64,000 bases of DNA from Mucilaginibacter phenanthrenivorans (GCF_024721155.1 NZ_JAHVAP010000003.1:665426-729425), one strand, 5' to 3'; shown: positions 34,157 to 43,419, counted from the stretch's first letter. Program-made: numbers and translations. Notes: a model not told the origin generated them from the sequence alone.

Positions 34157-35173
34157 TTAACGATGCTTCTCTTCATGTGGTGCCGCTTTGGGAGCACGTA
34201 CAGGTGCCCGGTGTTGCTGTTGTTGCACATGCTGTTGCATACGTTGTTGTGGACGCTGCGGTGCCTGCCTTTGTTGTGGTTGATTTGCCGCCGGTTTTTC
34301 GGCTGCGGGATTTTCGTTACTTACGGGCTTTTCAACGTTTTGCTTGTTTTCAGGCTTGTCTGCGCTTGTCGGGTTCGAATTGCTTTGCGGACGGCTTCCA
34401 TTGGCAGCAGCTGGATTTCCGTTAGCACCGTTATTCCTATGGCCAAATGATGTGTTGGTAGCCTGGCGCCCCTGTTGGTTGAACGGACGGCCATTTACCC
34501 TGTTCATAGCCGTTGCTGCCGGCCGGCCATTATTAACCTTCGCAAACTGATTCCTGTCCTTTGATGCCGTTTGCTGGTGTGACATTTGCTCGGCAGTTGG
34601 CTGAACATGCTGTTCCTTCATGGCGGCCTGCTCTTCAGGGCGTGGTTTCGCGGTAACGCCACCGGGGCCGTTAAAGCTGGTATGGTTATTCACAGTGGTG
34701 TTATTGACGATAACAGTTTTATCGACATAAGTATTATGAACTACCGTTGTATTTACATTCACTACAGCGGTATTGTACCTGAAGTGATCGCCGGACCATC
34801 CGCCGCCTGCAAAACCTACGCCACCATAACCATAGCCATAGTTAATGCCCCCATAAAAACCTATGTGAGGCCCCCAGTATCCGGAATGAAAACCGTATAC
34901 ACCACCTTCATAACCCCAGTATGCAGGTGTCCATAAAAGACCCGGACGGGGTGGTGCAACCCATACACCTGGCACCCAATAGTACCCGTCGTTATCGTCA
35001 TATGCCCAATACCCGGGCTGCCATAAGTACCCGTCAGTGGGGCATGCGGGTTGTACATAAACCGGCAGAGCCGGGGGAGCTATCCCTACCGATATACTGA
35101 TCTGTGCACTTGCTTTTGACAACGCAAAAGACATCACACCTAATAAGATAAATATTTTTGCAAATTTTTTCAT
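34157..35173 (-). CDS. YXWGXW-repeat protein with Gln/Pro tail, copy 2
   Basis: 338 residues. Signal peptide (to about 23, ASA-Q) and an aromatic repeat region nearly the same as copy 1 (PGYWAYDDNDGYYWVPGVW, GFHSGYWGPHIGFYGGINYG). The tail is less repetitive: Asn/Pro-rich then QQRQAPQRPQQRMQQHVQQQ. The pair arose by duplication, with later divergence of the tail. Confidence 0.85.
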   Translation of the reverse strand: MKKFAKIFILLGVMSFALSKASAQISISVGIAPPALPVYVQPACPTDGYLWQPGYWAYDDNDGYYWVPGVWVAPPRPGLLWTPAYWGYEGGVYGFHSGYWGPHIGFYGGINYGYGYGGVGFAGGGWSGDHFRYNTAVVNVNTTVVHNTYVDKTVIVNNTTVNNHTSFNGPGGVTAKPRPEEQAAMKEQHVQPTAEQMSHQQTASKDRNQFAKVNNGRPAATAMNRVNGRPFNQQGRQATNTSFGHRNNGANGNPAAANGSRPQSNSNPTSADKPENKQNVEKPVSNENPAAEKPAANQPQQRQAPQRPQQRMQQHVQQQQHRAPVRAPKAAPHEEKHR

Positions 35174-35280
35174 AACCTGTTTTGTTTATTTAACAGGTCA
35201 GACAATTGGTATTATGGATTGTTTAACCGCTAAACCAATTCTAATGGAAATTTAATGTGGCGAAACAGGCGACGAACTGC

Positions 35281-35745
35281 CTACCGTTCTACCATCAAAC
35301 CGGCTACCTCGAAACTGAGAACATGTTTGGCGTTTGTTTTAGTGGTGTGTTGTTTCTTCCCGTTTACCGTGTCGCCCGCAAAGTGTTGCAGATCATCGGC
35401 TATAAATTGTTTTGCGGCCACGCCCTGGGCAATAATATAACGCCCCCTTAGCGCTGCGGGAATGGTGGTTCCATAGTTCTTAAAATGCGCTGCTATTACT
35501 TTACCATTTCCTGCATCAATGGTGAACCAGCCACCCTTTGGCTTGGTAACGTTTATTACGCGGCCCTTAATGGTGGTTGAAATGCGCGTCATTTTACCCA
35601 TAAACGTTTCCAGTTTTGTCGCGTCAAGCATGGCGCTGGTATCGGGTTTTGTACCGTAGATCATTCCGTGCGGCAAAGGTGTTTGTTTTTGGGCAAATGC
35701 TGATAAGGAAAATAACAGGCAGGCGGTTATTGCAAATGTTTTCAT
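35281..35745 (-). CDS. DUF4920-like exported protein
   Basis: 154 residues with signal peptide (LLFSLSAFAQ). Mature part: MGKMTRISTTIKGRVINVTK, GGWFTIDAGNGKVIAAHFKN, GRYIIAQGVAAKQFIADDLQ. This beta-rich OB-like pattern is that of DUF4920 proteins. Function unknown. Alone on the minus strand. Confidence 0.7.
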   Translation of the reverse strand: MKTFAITACLLFSLSAFAQKQTPLPHGMIYGTKPDTSAMLDATKLETFMGKMTRISTTIKGRVINVTKPKGGWFTIDAGNGKVIAAHFKNYGTTIPAALRGRYIIAQGVAAKQFIADDLQHFAGDTVNGKKQHTTKTNAKHVLSFEVAGLMVER

Positions 35746-35809
35746 GGCATTAAAATTTAAGGGATGTACCTGTATAACAATAAAAAGCTGGGGTGGTTTG
35801 GGAAGAAGA

Positions 35810-35848
35810 GTTCATAGTTGGGAGAAGTTCATAGTTGATGGTTCATGG
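35810..35848. repeat. Short-word repeat GTTCATAGTTGATGGTTCATGG
   Basis: AGTTCATAGTTGGGAGAAG, then TTCATAGTTGATGGTTCATG. Its reverse-complement words (CTATGAACCATGAACTAT) occur at 41774-41792 upstream of sod. Confidence 0.5.
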
Positions 35849-35946
35849 GAAAAAGAGGTAGGTGCTGATTCAATTAGAGTTCTTGTTATATCAAAAAAAC
35901 ACTTACATTAGTTTAACCAATTATAAACCATTTTATTCTTCCGGAT

Positions 35947-36630
35947 ATGACAGCTAACAAAACCCTGTTTGCCAAAGGCCTGTTTGCGGGCCTGGCCCTG
36001 CTCCTGTTTTTAACCAGTGCAAATGCCCAAACAAAGGATGGCTGGCGGCAACTATTCAATGGCAAGGACCTGAACGGCTGGAAACAGGTGGGTAAAGGCA
36101 GCCGCTACGTAAAGGATGGCACAACAGGCAGCCATGGCGGTATGGGCCTGCTTTACTGGACGAAGGAGAAATTCAGCAATTGTACCATCCGTTTGGTGTA
36201 CAAAATGGAGAAATTCAATAGTAATTCGGGCGTGTTTATCCGAATCCCGCTGGAACCGCGCGAAGAGTGGATGCCTGTATTTTATGGCTACGAAGTGCAG
36301 ATAGATAATCATCCGGAAACATCTCAGGAGGACGATTATCACGTAACCGGAACCTTGTATTCATTAACCAAACCACTGGCCAAGCCAGGCAAACCCGGTC
36401 CGCAATGGAACACGATGGAGATCACCCTTGATGGCCCGCGCACCATTGTTACCGTTAACGGCGTAAAGGTTACTGATTATACCGAGGGACAACCGACCCC
36501 AAAACGCAAATTCGATTTTGAGCCATACCGTGGCTTACGCCCCAACGAAGGCTATATCGGCTTGCAAAATCACGGACCTGATGACGTGGTTTTCTTTAAG
36601 GAGGTATCCGTTAAACCGTTGCATAAATAG
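35947..36630 (+). CDS. DUF1080 (3-keto-disaccharide hydrolase-like) protein
   Basis: 227 residues with signal peptide (SANAQ, about 1-28) and a concanavalin-like DUF1080 domain: QLFNGKDLNGWKQVGKGSRY, SGVFIRIPLEPREEWMPVFY, GYEVQIDNHPET and EGYIGLQNHGPDDVVFFKEV. DUF1080 proteins hydrolyse 3-keto-glycosides and sit next to oxidoreductases that make the 3-keto group. The next gene, 7 bases on, is such an oxidoreductase. Confidence 0.88.
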   Translation: MTANKTLFAKGLFAGLALLLFLTSANAQTKDGWRQLFNGKDLNGWKQVGKGSRYVKDGTTGSHGGMGLLYWTKEKFSNCTIRLVYKMEKFNSNSGVFIRIPLEPREEWMPVFYGYEVQIDNHPETSQEDDYHVTGTLYSLTKPLAKPGKPGPQWNTMEITLDGPRTIVTVNGVKVTDYTEGQPTPKRKFDFEPYRGLRPNEGYIGLQNHGPDDVVFFKEVSVKPLHK

Positions 36631-36637
36631 TGGCACC

Positions 36638-38158
36638 ATGGAAAATAATAAGGATACGCCAGCCAGTAATAGCATCAGCCGCGCGAATTTTATAAAAAAG
36701 GCAGCCATTGCCACCGCAGGCTTTTACATTGTGCCCCGCTTTGTGTTAGGCAAGGGATATACCGCGCCAAGCGATAAGCTCTACATTGCAGCAGTTGGCT
36801 GCGGTGGCGAAGCGGAAAACGACATTCACCATTATGCCACTGCGCCTAAGAAGAATGCCGAAGTTGCTTTTTTGTGCGATGTTGACGACCGCATGGCGGC
36901 ACCGCGACGCAAGGAATTTCCGAAAGCACCATTTTATAAAGACTGGCGCGAGATGTTCGACAAGGAGCATAAGAACTTTGATGCTGTAACCGTTGCCATT
37001 CCTGATCATAACCATGCATTGGTTGGCTTAAGCGCCATGCAATTGAAAAAGCATTTATACCTGCAGAAACCCCTAACCCACGACATTCACGAGGCCCGTA
37101 TATTAACCGAAGCCAGCAAAAAGTACCAGGTGGTAACCCAAATGGGCGACCAGGGCGCCAGCTGCGACGGGATGCGCACCCTGCGCGAATGGTTTGAAGC
37201 AGGCCTTATCGGCGATATTGAAAAGGTATACTGCTGGACCGACAGACCTGTGTGGCCGCAAGGCATTCAATGGCCGAATACTGGCCCGCAAGTGCCTAAG
37301 GAACTGAATTGGGACCTTTGGCTAGGTACAGCTAAGCAAACCAATTATATTGATAACCTGGTGCCCTTTAACTGGCGCGGCTGGTGGGAATTTGGCACCG
37401 GCGCACTCGGCGATATGGGTTGCCATATAATGGGGCCGCCATTTAAACTACTGGGGCTTGGCTACCCTACCGAAGTGTCGGGGAGCGCGAGCACGGTATA
37501 CAGCGGGATCTTTGTGGAGGGCATCTATCCCGAAAGCGGCCCTGTATCCAGCTCTATAAAATTTAAGTTTACGCAACAGAACGGCAAGCCGCTCGACCTG
37601 TATTGGATGGATGGCGGCATTACCCCCGAACGCCTTGCCGAGCTTGATCCCGATCTAAATCAAAACGAAGCCCTGGGCGATTTCCCGGGCGAGAATGATT
37701 TTGAGGGATGCACATTGTTCATCGGCACAAAGGGAAAGGTAAGCTGTGGCTGGGGCGGTAGTCACCCAAGATTGCTGCCGCTGTCATTAAATAAAGATGT
37801 GCATGTACCCGAAAAATATGCGCGTGTTCCGGGCGGGATGGACGGTCACTGGTGGCAATGGGTTGATGCCAGCATTGCAGGCTATGGAAAAATGGAGGTT
37901 GATTCGCCCTTTGTGGGCTACGCAGGCCCATTAACTGAAACCGTATTGATGGGAAACCTGCTGTTACGCACCTTCAATCTCAAGGAGAAAATTAAGCGCA
38001 ACGACCCGGTTTATGGCAATATGGAAGGCTATAAATTCAGCGGGCGCTATACTGCCTTAAAATGGGACGGTGAAAACATGAAGATCACCAATTTTGAGCC
38101 TGCCAACGCCTATATCAAACGAACCTATAGGCAAGGTTGGGGCGATTTGGTTTTGTAA
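36638..38158 (+). CDS. Gfo/Idh/MocA family oxidoreductase, exported
   Basis: 506 residues from ATG 36638. The Tat-like leader SRANFIKKAAIATAGFYIVP precedes the Rossmann fold (LYIAAVGCGGEAEND), the catalytic-lysine segment HLYLQKPLTHDIHEAR, and a C-terminal alpha/beta domain with GTGALGDMGCHIMGPPF. Enzymes of this type oxidise or reduce sugar hydroxyls with bound NAD(P). Together with the DUF1080 gene it likely forms a 3-keto-glycoside degradation pair. Confidence 0.9.
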   Translation: MENNKDTPASNSISRANFIKKAAIATAGFYIVPRFVLGKGYTAPSDKLYIAAVGCGGEAENDIHHYATAPKKNAEVAFLCDVDDRMAAPRRKEFPKAPFYKDWREMFDKEHKNFDAVTVAIPDHNHALVGLSAMQLKKHLYLQKPLTHDIHEARILTEASKKYQVVTQMGDQGASCDGMRTLREWFEAGLIGDIEKVYCWTDRPVWPQGIQWPNTGPQVPKELNWDLWLGTAKQTNYIDNLVPFNWRGWWEFGTGALGDMGCHIMGPPFKLLGLGYPTEVSGSASTVYSGIFVEGIYPESGPVSSSIKFKFTQQNGKPLDLYWMDGGITPERLAELDPDLNQNEALGDFPGENDFEGCTLFIGTKGKVSCGWGGSHPRLLPLSLNKDVHVPEKYARVPGGMDGHWWQWVDASIAGYGKMEVDSPFVGYAGPLTETVLMGNLLLRTFNLKEKIKRNDPVYGNMEGYKFSGRYTALKWDGENMKITNFEPANAYIKRTYRQGWGDLVL

Positions 38159-38200
38159 GGGCATTTCCGACCCAAATAACAAAGGGAAGAAAAAAGTAAT

Positions 38201-38324
38201 GTCCCCACCGGGTCTCTCGCAGAGGACCCTGCGGATGGTGTGCAACAAAACGTAAACGGCGAATAATTTCTATTTCAGACTTAGCACACGGCGCAGGTTC
38301 CCTTTCAGGAGAACCTGCGGGGAC
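38201..38324. repeat. Nested palindromic element GTCCCC...GGGGAC
   Basis: Outer arms GTCCCCACCGGGTCTCTCGC... and ...AGGAGAACCTGCGGGGAC pair with some mismatches; inner GTGTGC/GCACAC also pairs. Each half carries its own hairpin (GGGTCTCTCGCAGAGGACCC and GGTTCCCTTTCAGGAGAACC). It lies between convergent genes. Confidence 0.7.
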
Positions 38325-38356
38325 GAAAAGATGAAAATATCGCCAACGTGAATCGC

Positions 38357-40621
38357 TTATTCCTTCACCGCATCCTTTAACGCCTTTTCGGCGTCCTTTT
38401 CATCACTTCGCAGCTTTCGCTTTTCCTGGCGAATCTCTTTTTTTGTCTTTCCGGCGGTATCAATCAAAAGCTCCTTGTTTTTCTCCTCGGTTTTTAACCG
38501 CTCAATATCTGCCTTTAACTTCGCCTTTGCATCCAGTGGCTTTACTTCCTCCTTTTTCGCGGTAGTATCCTTTTTGCCGAACAACCGCTGAAAGAACGAT
38601 GGTTTTTTCACTTCCTTTACCTCTTGCTGAACGGGCGTTACAGGTGCTGCGTCATCACTGGTTTGGTTCATCAGGCTGTCTGCCACCGATTCATTAACCG
38701 GTGCTATATCCTGGCGCAGGCTTTCTTTTAATCTTACCGAATAAAATCCATAATCGCTGCTGTCGCGCTGTGCGCGGCCATGGCCCGCCATCATGTTTCC
38801 AAGTGAGTTGAAATATCTTACAAGTCCCGGCCTTAGCGTGCCATCGGGCAGGAAATGATACAGCCCTGCTTTGGGATTTGGAACAATACTGGCCAGGAAG
38901 ATACTCTCGCCAATAGTAAGCTCTGACGGGCTTTTGCCAAAATAATAGCGCGACGCCTCGCCTATCCCATACACGTTGCGGCCCCATTCAATAATATTTA
39001 GGTAAACCTCCAGCATGCGGTTTTTGGTCATGAGGTGGCTATTAACAATCATCCATACGGTAAGGATCTCTTCAATTTTACGCGAAAGCGTTTTCTCGCG
39101 GCTTAGGTATGCGTTTTTAACCAACTGCATGGAGATGGTACTGCCGCCCCTTGAAAACTTATGCCGTTTAAAATCGGTAGCCAGCGAACTCCTGAACGCT
39201 GCCTCAACAAAACCATTATTGGTATAAAATGTAGGATCCTCAGCTGTCATCACCGCGTTGCGCAAATCGGGTGCGATTTGTTCCAGTGGCGTGTAGTACG
39301 CGTTGTCAGGGCCTATTATATGTGGCCCCATCGGCTTCCCTTGTTCATAGGGCGTATAAACAAACACGGAGTTTAATTTATTCAGGTTTTCTTTTCCAAA
39401 ACCAGTTATCCTAAATCCATCTTTATCAAGCCGCGAATCAAATTGCAGGTCATCCGGTTGTTTTGTATTTAAAAAGAAGTTGAGCTTATAGTTCAGCTTG
39501 CCGGCAACCTGCATCCCCTCTAACGATTGGAACATGCCCGATGGGAACGAATCAAAAATATCCTGCGCATTAAGCCAGCCGCTATTTAGCTTTAGCTCGT
39601 AAATTTTTACCGGGTTAAGCGTATATTTTATAAAAGGATGAGCCGTTATTCTTTTTAGGTGGATAGTAGATGAACTGTCTAACGACAAATAATTGCTGCC
39701 CACAAACAGGTTAGCGTCAATACCGGCGCTCGGCACCACGATATCGCTGCTTGATAAACCCGGCTGATTAACGACCAGGTTACTCACCCCCCAATAACCA
39801 TAGATCCTGGTTTCGCCATCGCTATGCTCAACCTTTGTTAAGCGGGTGCTCAGCGTATCAAAATTTATCTTCAGGTGAAAACGCTTGTCGATAAACGGAA
39901 CTTCTACCTTTTTACCCTCGGCGTAAAGCTTTACATCAATATCCTTGTTCGATGGGTGCATCCGGCCGTCAAAATGCCATAAGGCAAGGCCGTTGTTAAT
40001 ATTGATGGTTGATGTAAGCTTGCCATCCTTTATCAGCGCCGATTTTGCCAGTGCGGTAAAGCTGCTGCTGTCTTTTTTATAGGATACCAGGAAGTTATTC
40101 AGTACCAGGTTATCCGGTATCTTGTACAGTACCTCCTTAATCAGGTTGTTGGATAGCTCCGACAAGTCGACTTTGGATTTTACTGTGGTATCAGTTTTGT
40201 GCTTAAATAAAAAGTCGAAATTCCTTACATGATTTACATCAGTTAAGTTCAAATGTCCCTGCTGCAGCACAACATCAGCAAGCTTAACCTCGCCATATAT
40301 CAACGGAAATAGTTTAACGCTTACCTGGAATTGCTTGATGCTTAATAAGCTATCGCGATGATCCGGCACAATCGTAATATTGGTAAACGCCACCGTGTTT
40401 AACCCCGTGAAATTTGCCGAACCTATTTTAAGGTCCAAATTATATGCACTGCGAGCCTTTTGCTTTGCACTGGCAATAGCCTTTTGCAGCAGCGCCTCGC
40501 GTTTGGAATACGCAATGTAGCCGCCAATCAGCAGCAACACAACAATCGAAGCCAGAACGATTGCCGCAATACGGAGATATTTGGGGTTGATATGTATCCT
40601 GGGGATTGTGGGGCGCTGCAT
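38357..40621 (-). CDS. GT51 peptidoglycan transglycosylase with large N-terminal domain
   Basis: 754 residues. One membrane segment (about 15-35), a long AsmA-like beta region (about 45-420), then a GT51 transglycosylase domain (about 425-640). The active-site motif is TAEDPTFYTNNGF, with His of the usual EDxxFxxHxG replaced by Asn. The second motif is RGGSTISMQLVKNAYLSREK. The C-terminus is a Lys/Glu-rich coiled tail (660-754). There is no transpeptidase domain. It polymerises lipid II into glycan strands at the inner membrane. Confidence 0.87.
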   Translation of the reverse strand: MQRPTIPRIHINPKYLRIAAIVLASIVVLLLIGGYIAYSKREALLQKAIASAKQKARSAYNLDLKIGSANFTGLNTVAFTNITIVPDHRDSLLSIKQFQVSVKLFPLIYGEVKLADVVLQQGHLNLTDVNHVRNFDFLFKHKTDTTVKSKVDLSELSNNLIKEVLYKIPDNLVLNNFLVSYKKDSSSFTALAKSALIKDGKLTSTININNGLALWHFDGRMHPSNKDIDVKLYAEGKKVEVPFIDKRFHLKINFDTLSTRLTKVEHSDGETRIYGYWGVSNLVVNQPGLSSSDIVVPSAGIDANLFVGSNYLSLDSSSTIHLKRITAHPFIKYTLNPVKIYELKLNSGWLNAQDIFDSFPSGMFQSLEGMQVAGKLNYKLNFFLNTKQPDDLQFDSRLDKDGFRITGFGKENLNKLNSVFVYTPYEQGKPMGPHIIGPDNAYYTPLEQIAPDLRNAVMTAEDPTFYTNNGFVEAAFRSSLATDFKRHKFSRGGSTISMQLVKNAYLSREKTLSRKIEEILTVWMIVNSHLMTKNRMLEVYLNIIEWGRNVYGIGEASRYYFGKSPSELTIGESIFLASIVPNPKAGLYHFLPDGTLRPGLVRYFNSLGNMMAGHGRAQRDSSDYGFYSVRLKESLRQDIAPVNESVADSLMNQTSDDAAPVTPVQQEVKEVKKPSFFQRLFGKKDTTAKKEEVKPLDAKAKLKADIERLKTEEKNKELLIDTAGKTKKEIRQEKRKLRSDEKDAEKALKDAVKE

Positions 40622-40858
40622 CTAAAAATATTTATCCAAAACTAAACTAATTATTATGCGATACAAACGCCGCTAACGGCAAAATGTTTCCAAATGCGGG
40701 TAAGGTTTGGATAAAAAGTGATTTCAATGGTGTGGATTTTAAGGTTTATAGGGTGCTTATATTTTAAAACTAAGGTGGCGGATCAACATGACGGATTAAA
40801 GTGTTGATCTCATTTAAAATAAAAATTGTTTTCGGACGAAGCATTTGCCGCAGCTTTT

Positions 40859-40866
40859 TAACTTTG
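40859..40866 (+). promoter_or_regulatory. csaA promoter, -7 box TAACTTTG, near-leaderless
   Basis: TAACTTTG matches TAnnTTTG and ends four bases before the ATG at 40871, the same geometry as at trmD. A leaderless or almost leaderless mRNA is expected. Confidence 0.5.
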
Positions 40867-40870
40867 TACT

Positions 40871-41206
40871 ATGGAAACCATCAGCTGGCACGATTTCGAA
40901 AAAGTAGCACTGCATGCCGGGACCATCCTGGAGGTAGCCGATTTCCCCGAAGCGCGAAAACCCGCCTATAAGATCAAGGTGGATTTTGGACCGTTCGGGA
41001 TCAAATGGTCAAGCGCACAAATCACTAAGCACTATACAAAGGAAGAATTACCGGGCCGGCAGGTGATGGGGGTTATAAATTTCCCTAAAAAACAGATCGC
41101 GAACTTTATGTCGGAGTTTTTGGTTACCGGCTTTGCCGATGAAAACGGCGACATAGTTTTGGCAGCAATTGACAAACCCGTACCAAACGGCAGTAAACTG
41201 ATATAA
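40871..41206 (+). CDS. csaA: tRNA-binding protein, CsaA type
   Basis: 111 residues, one OB-fold tRNA-binding domain: [80 protein letters not shown]. CsaA is a small dimeric protein with chaperone-like and tRNA-binding activity. Its stop overlaps the tadA start (TAATG), so the two tRNA-related genes are coupled. Confidence 0.9.
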   Translation: METISWHDFEKVALHAGTILEVADFPEARKPAYKIKVDFGPFGIKWSSAQITKHYTKEELPGRQVMGVINFPKKQIANFMSEFLVTGFADENGDIVLAAIDKPVPNGSKLI

Positions 41207-41679
41207 TGAGGTATATTACTTTTGGCGATGAGCCAGCCATATCGCCCGACGAGTTTTTTATGAACGAGGCGCTCAAAGAGGCAAAAGCAGCACTTGCTGC
41301 CGACGAGATCCCCATTGGCGCTGTAGTGGTGTGGAATGGGCGGATCATCGGCAAGGGGCATAACCTTACCGAGCGGTTAAACGATGTTTCGGCCCATGCC
41401 GAAATGCAGGCCTTAACTGCAGCAGCCAACTCCATGGGTGGCAAATACCTGCGCGACTGCACCCTATATGTAACTATGGAGCCTTGTGTAATGTGCGCCG
41501 GGGCAAGCTATTGGTTCCAAATCAGCAAAATTGTTTTTGGCGCATACGATGTAAAGCTGGGCTTCGGCAGGCTAAACCAAAAGATCACCCATCCCAAAAC
41601 ACTGATAACCGGCGGCATCCTTGAAAATGAATGCTCCGAACTTGTGCGGGGATTTTTTAAAAAGAAAAGGGGGAAGTAG
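41206..41679 (+). CDS. tadA: tRNA-specific adenosine deaminase / nucleoside deaminase
   Basis: 157 residues of the zinc-dependent cytidine-deaminase fold: zinc and proton-shuttle residues His64-Ala-Glu66, and Cys94/Cys97 in MEPCVMCAGA. TadA makes inosine at wobble position 34 of tRNA-Arg. The size and the end GFFKKKRGK fit TadA, and the csaA context supports tRNA, though a guanine-deaminase-like enzyme is possible. Its stop overlaps a TTTGCAGT repeat. Confidence 0.88.
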   Translation: MRYITFGDEPAISPDEFFMNEALKEAKAALAADEIPIGAVVVWNGRIIGKGHNLTERLNDVSAHAEMQALTAAANSMGGKYLRDCTLYVTMEPCVMCAGASYWFQISKIVFGAYDVKLGFGRLNQKITHPKTLITGGILENECSELVRGFFKKKRGK

Positions 41680-41761
41680 TTTGCAGTGAGCAGCAGGCAG
41701 TTTGCAGTTTCTTATTGGGTCATTCTTTAACTGCCAACCGCAAACCGGCAACTGCCAACTA
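41678..41761. repeat. Short-word inverted repeat, AACTGCCAACTGCAAAC family
   Basis: Left part AGTTTGCAGTGAGCAGCAGG begins in the tadA stop codon; right part ACTGCCAACCGCAAACCGGC pairs with it in part. A relative lies at 58493-58524. Confidence 0.65.
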
Positions 41762-41839
41762 TTTTCTATCATGATCTATGAACCATGAACTATCCGAAAC
41801 AAATGACATTTATTAGAACAATTATCGCACACAACACTT

Positions 41840-41847
41840 TATATTTG
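41840..41847 (+). promoter_or_regulatory. sod promoter, -7 box TATATTTG
   Basis: Matches TAnnTTTG, 39 bases before the sod ATG. Confidence 0.5.
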
Positions 41848-41886
41848 TTAAGTTCTATCATTCGTTAAACTTTAAACTAACATACT

Positions 41887-42495
41887 ATGGCTTTTACACT
41901 ACCGGCGTTATCTTACGCTACCGATGCCCTTGAACCACACATTGATAAGCTGACCATGGAAATTCACCATGGCAAGCATCACCAGGCATATGTTACCAAC
42001 CTGAACAAAGCGTTGGAAGGCAAACCTGAAGCAGATGGCAACATTGACGACATCATCAAAAACATTTCTAAATTTCCGCCTGCAGTACGCAACAATGGTG
42101 GTGGCCATTATAACCACAGCCTGTTCTGGACCCTGCTTTCGCCAAGCGGCGGCGGCGAGCCAACAGGCGCTTTAGCAACTGCAATAAACAGCACATTCGG
42201 TTCATTTGCCGATTTCAAAACAAAAGTACAGGAAGCCGGCGCAACCCGTTTCGGCTCAGGCTGGGCATGGCTTATTGTTACTGCTGATAAAAAATTAGCC
42301 GTAACCTCAACCCCTAACCAGGATAACCCTTTGATGGACATTGCCGAAGTAAAAGGCACGCCAATTTTAGGTATCGACGTTTGGGAACATGCTTATTACC
42401 TGAAATACCAAAACCGTCGCCCTGATTATTTGGCAGCTATCTGGAACGTGATCAATTGGAACCACGTTGCTGAGTTGTACACGAAGGCTGTATAA
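41887..42495 (+). CDS. Superoxide dismutase, Fe/Mn family
   Basis: 202 residues, full length. Metal ligands sit in [22 protein letters not shown] and [20 protein letters not shown]. The Gln in TPNQDNPLM is where Mn-type enzymes carry it, so the Mn or cambialistic type is likely. It removes superoxide in the cytoplasm. Own promoter and terminator: a single-gene unit. Confidence 0.95.
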   Translation: MAFTLPALSYATDALEPHIDKLTMEIHHGKHHQAYVTNLNKALEGKPEADGNIDDIIKNISKFPPAVRNNGGGHYNHSLFWTLLSPSGGGEPTGALATAINSTFGSFADFKTKVQEAGATRFGSGWAWLIVTADKKLAVTSTPNQDNPLMDIAEVKGTPILGIDVWEHAYYLKYQNRRPDYLAAIWNVINWNHVAELYTKAV

Positions 42496-42536
42496 GTATT
42501 CAATCCCTTCAAGAGGTCCTGGACCAGGAGGGGGAT

Positions 42537-42576
42537 AAAAAAAGCGGCAGCATCCAAAAGATACTGCCGCTTTTTT
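42537..42576. terminator. Bidirectional terminator between sod and pgl
   Basis: A-tract, stem GCGGCAG / CTGCCGC (42544-42550 with 42564-42570), then TTTTTT. It ends sod and, on the other strand, the pentose phosphate cluster. Confidence 0.85.
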
Positions 42577-42596
42577 ATTTGTCTATTGCCGATGGC

Positions 42597-43322
42597 TTAT
42601 TTATCCGTCAACAGGGAAGCTGCCGGCTCATCCAAAAACCATTGGATCTGGCCAACAATGGGCTCAATTAACTGGGCCGGGTATTCTTCAATGTCCTCAT
42701 CATCCTCTAGTACATGATGCACTGCTATAGCCTTTCCCTCGCCATAAACTAAAAACGCAATATTTTGTGCCTCATTAATTAACGGTGCGTTCAGGGTGAT
42801 CCGGAAAACCTGTTGATCCTGCAAAAACACTTCGCTGACACCGGGAACCCGGTCGTGCAAAACAGGTGTATGCGGGAACAAGGATGCGGTATGGGAGTTA
42901 TCGCCAAGACCCAGCAAAATCAGGTCAAAGCTTTGCTCGTCCTCGTCAAAAAACTCTTCTATTGTTTCCTGGTATTTTTTTGCGGCTTCCTTCGGCTCAA
43001 GGCTGGTGTCAACTGCAAAAATTTGCGAAGGGTCAATCATCAATGGTGCAAACAGTGCGTTCCTGGCCATTAGGTAGTTGCTGTCCTTATCGGTTTGCGG
43101 CACGTTGCGCTCATCACCAAAAAAGAAATAAACCTTTTCCCAATCCAGTTGATCGTGAAAGGAATCAGCAAGCAATTCGTACAGCTTCTTAGGCGAACTT
43201 CCACCTGAAAGCGCTACCGAGAACTTGCCGTTTTTTGTAATGGCCTCGCTGCCTATTATTACAAAATATTCAGCCAGTGCCGTTAATACTTCGTTTTCTG
43301 TGTTATAGATATTCAAACTCAT
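42597..43322 (-). CDS. pgl: 6-phosphogluconolactonase
   Basis: 241 residues of the DevB/SOL type: FSVALSGGSSPKKLYELLAD, VYFFFGDERNVPQTDKDSNY, LILLGLGDNSHTASLFPHTP. It hydrolyses 6-phosphogluconolactone, the second step of the oxidative pentose phosphate pathway. It is the last gene of the cluster, 97 bases after zwf, with a CTAATCTC-type repeat in the gap. Confidence 0.93.
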   Translation of the reverse strand: MSLNIYNTENEVLTALAEYFVIIGSEAITKNGKFSVALSGGSSPKKLYELLADSFHDQLDWEKVYFFFGDERNVPQTDKDSNYLMARNALFAPLMIDPSQIFAVDTSLEPKEAAKKYQETIEEFFDEDEQSFDLILLGLGDNSHTASLFPHTPVLHDRVPGVSEVFLQDQQVFRITLNAPLINEAQNIAFLVYGEGKAIAVHHVLEDDEDIEEYPAQLIEPIVGQIQWFLDEPAASLLTDK

Positions 43323-43334
43323 GGTGTTAGTTAA

Positions 43335-43417
43335 TTAGAGGCTAGAGACCAGAGATTAGTTAAAAAAGCCGTGATAGGTTCAACTAGTCTCTGACCACTA
43401 ATCTCTGGTCTCTCTAA
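43335..43417. repeat. Short-word inverted repeat between zwf and pgl
   Basis: TTAGAGGCTAGAGACCAGAG (43335-) and CACTAATCTCTGGTCTCTCT (to 43417) pair. On the minus strand it begins just after the zwf stop. Same family as 17301-17452. Confidence 0.7.
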
Positions 43418-43419
43418 AA

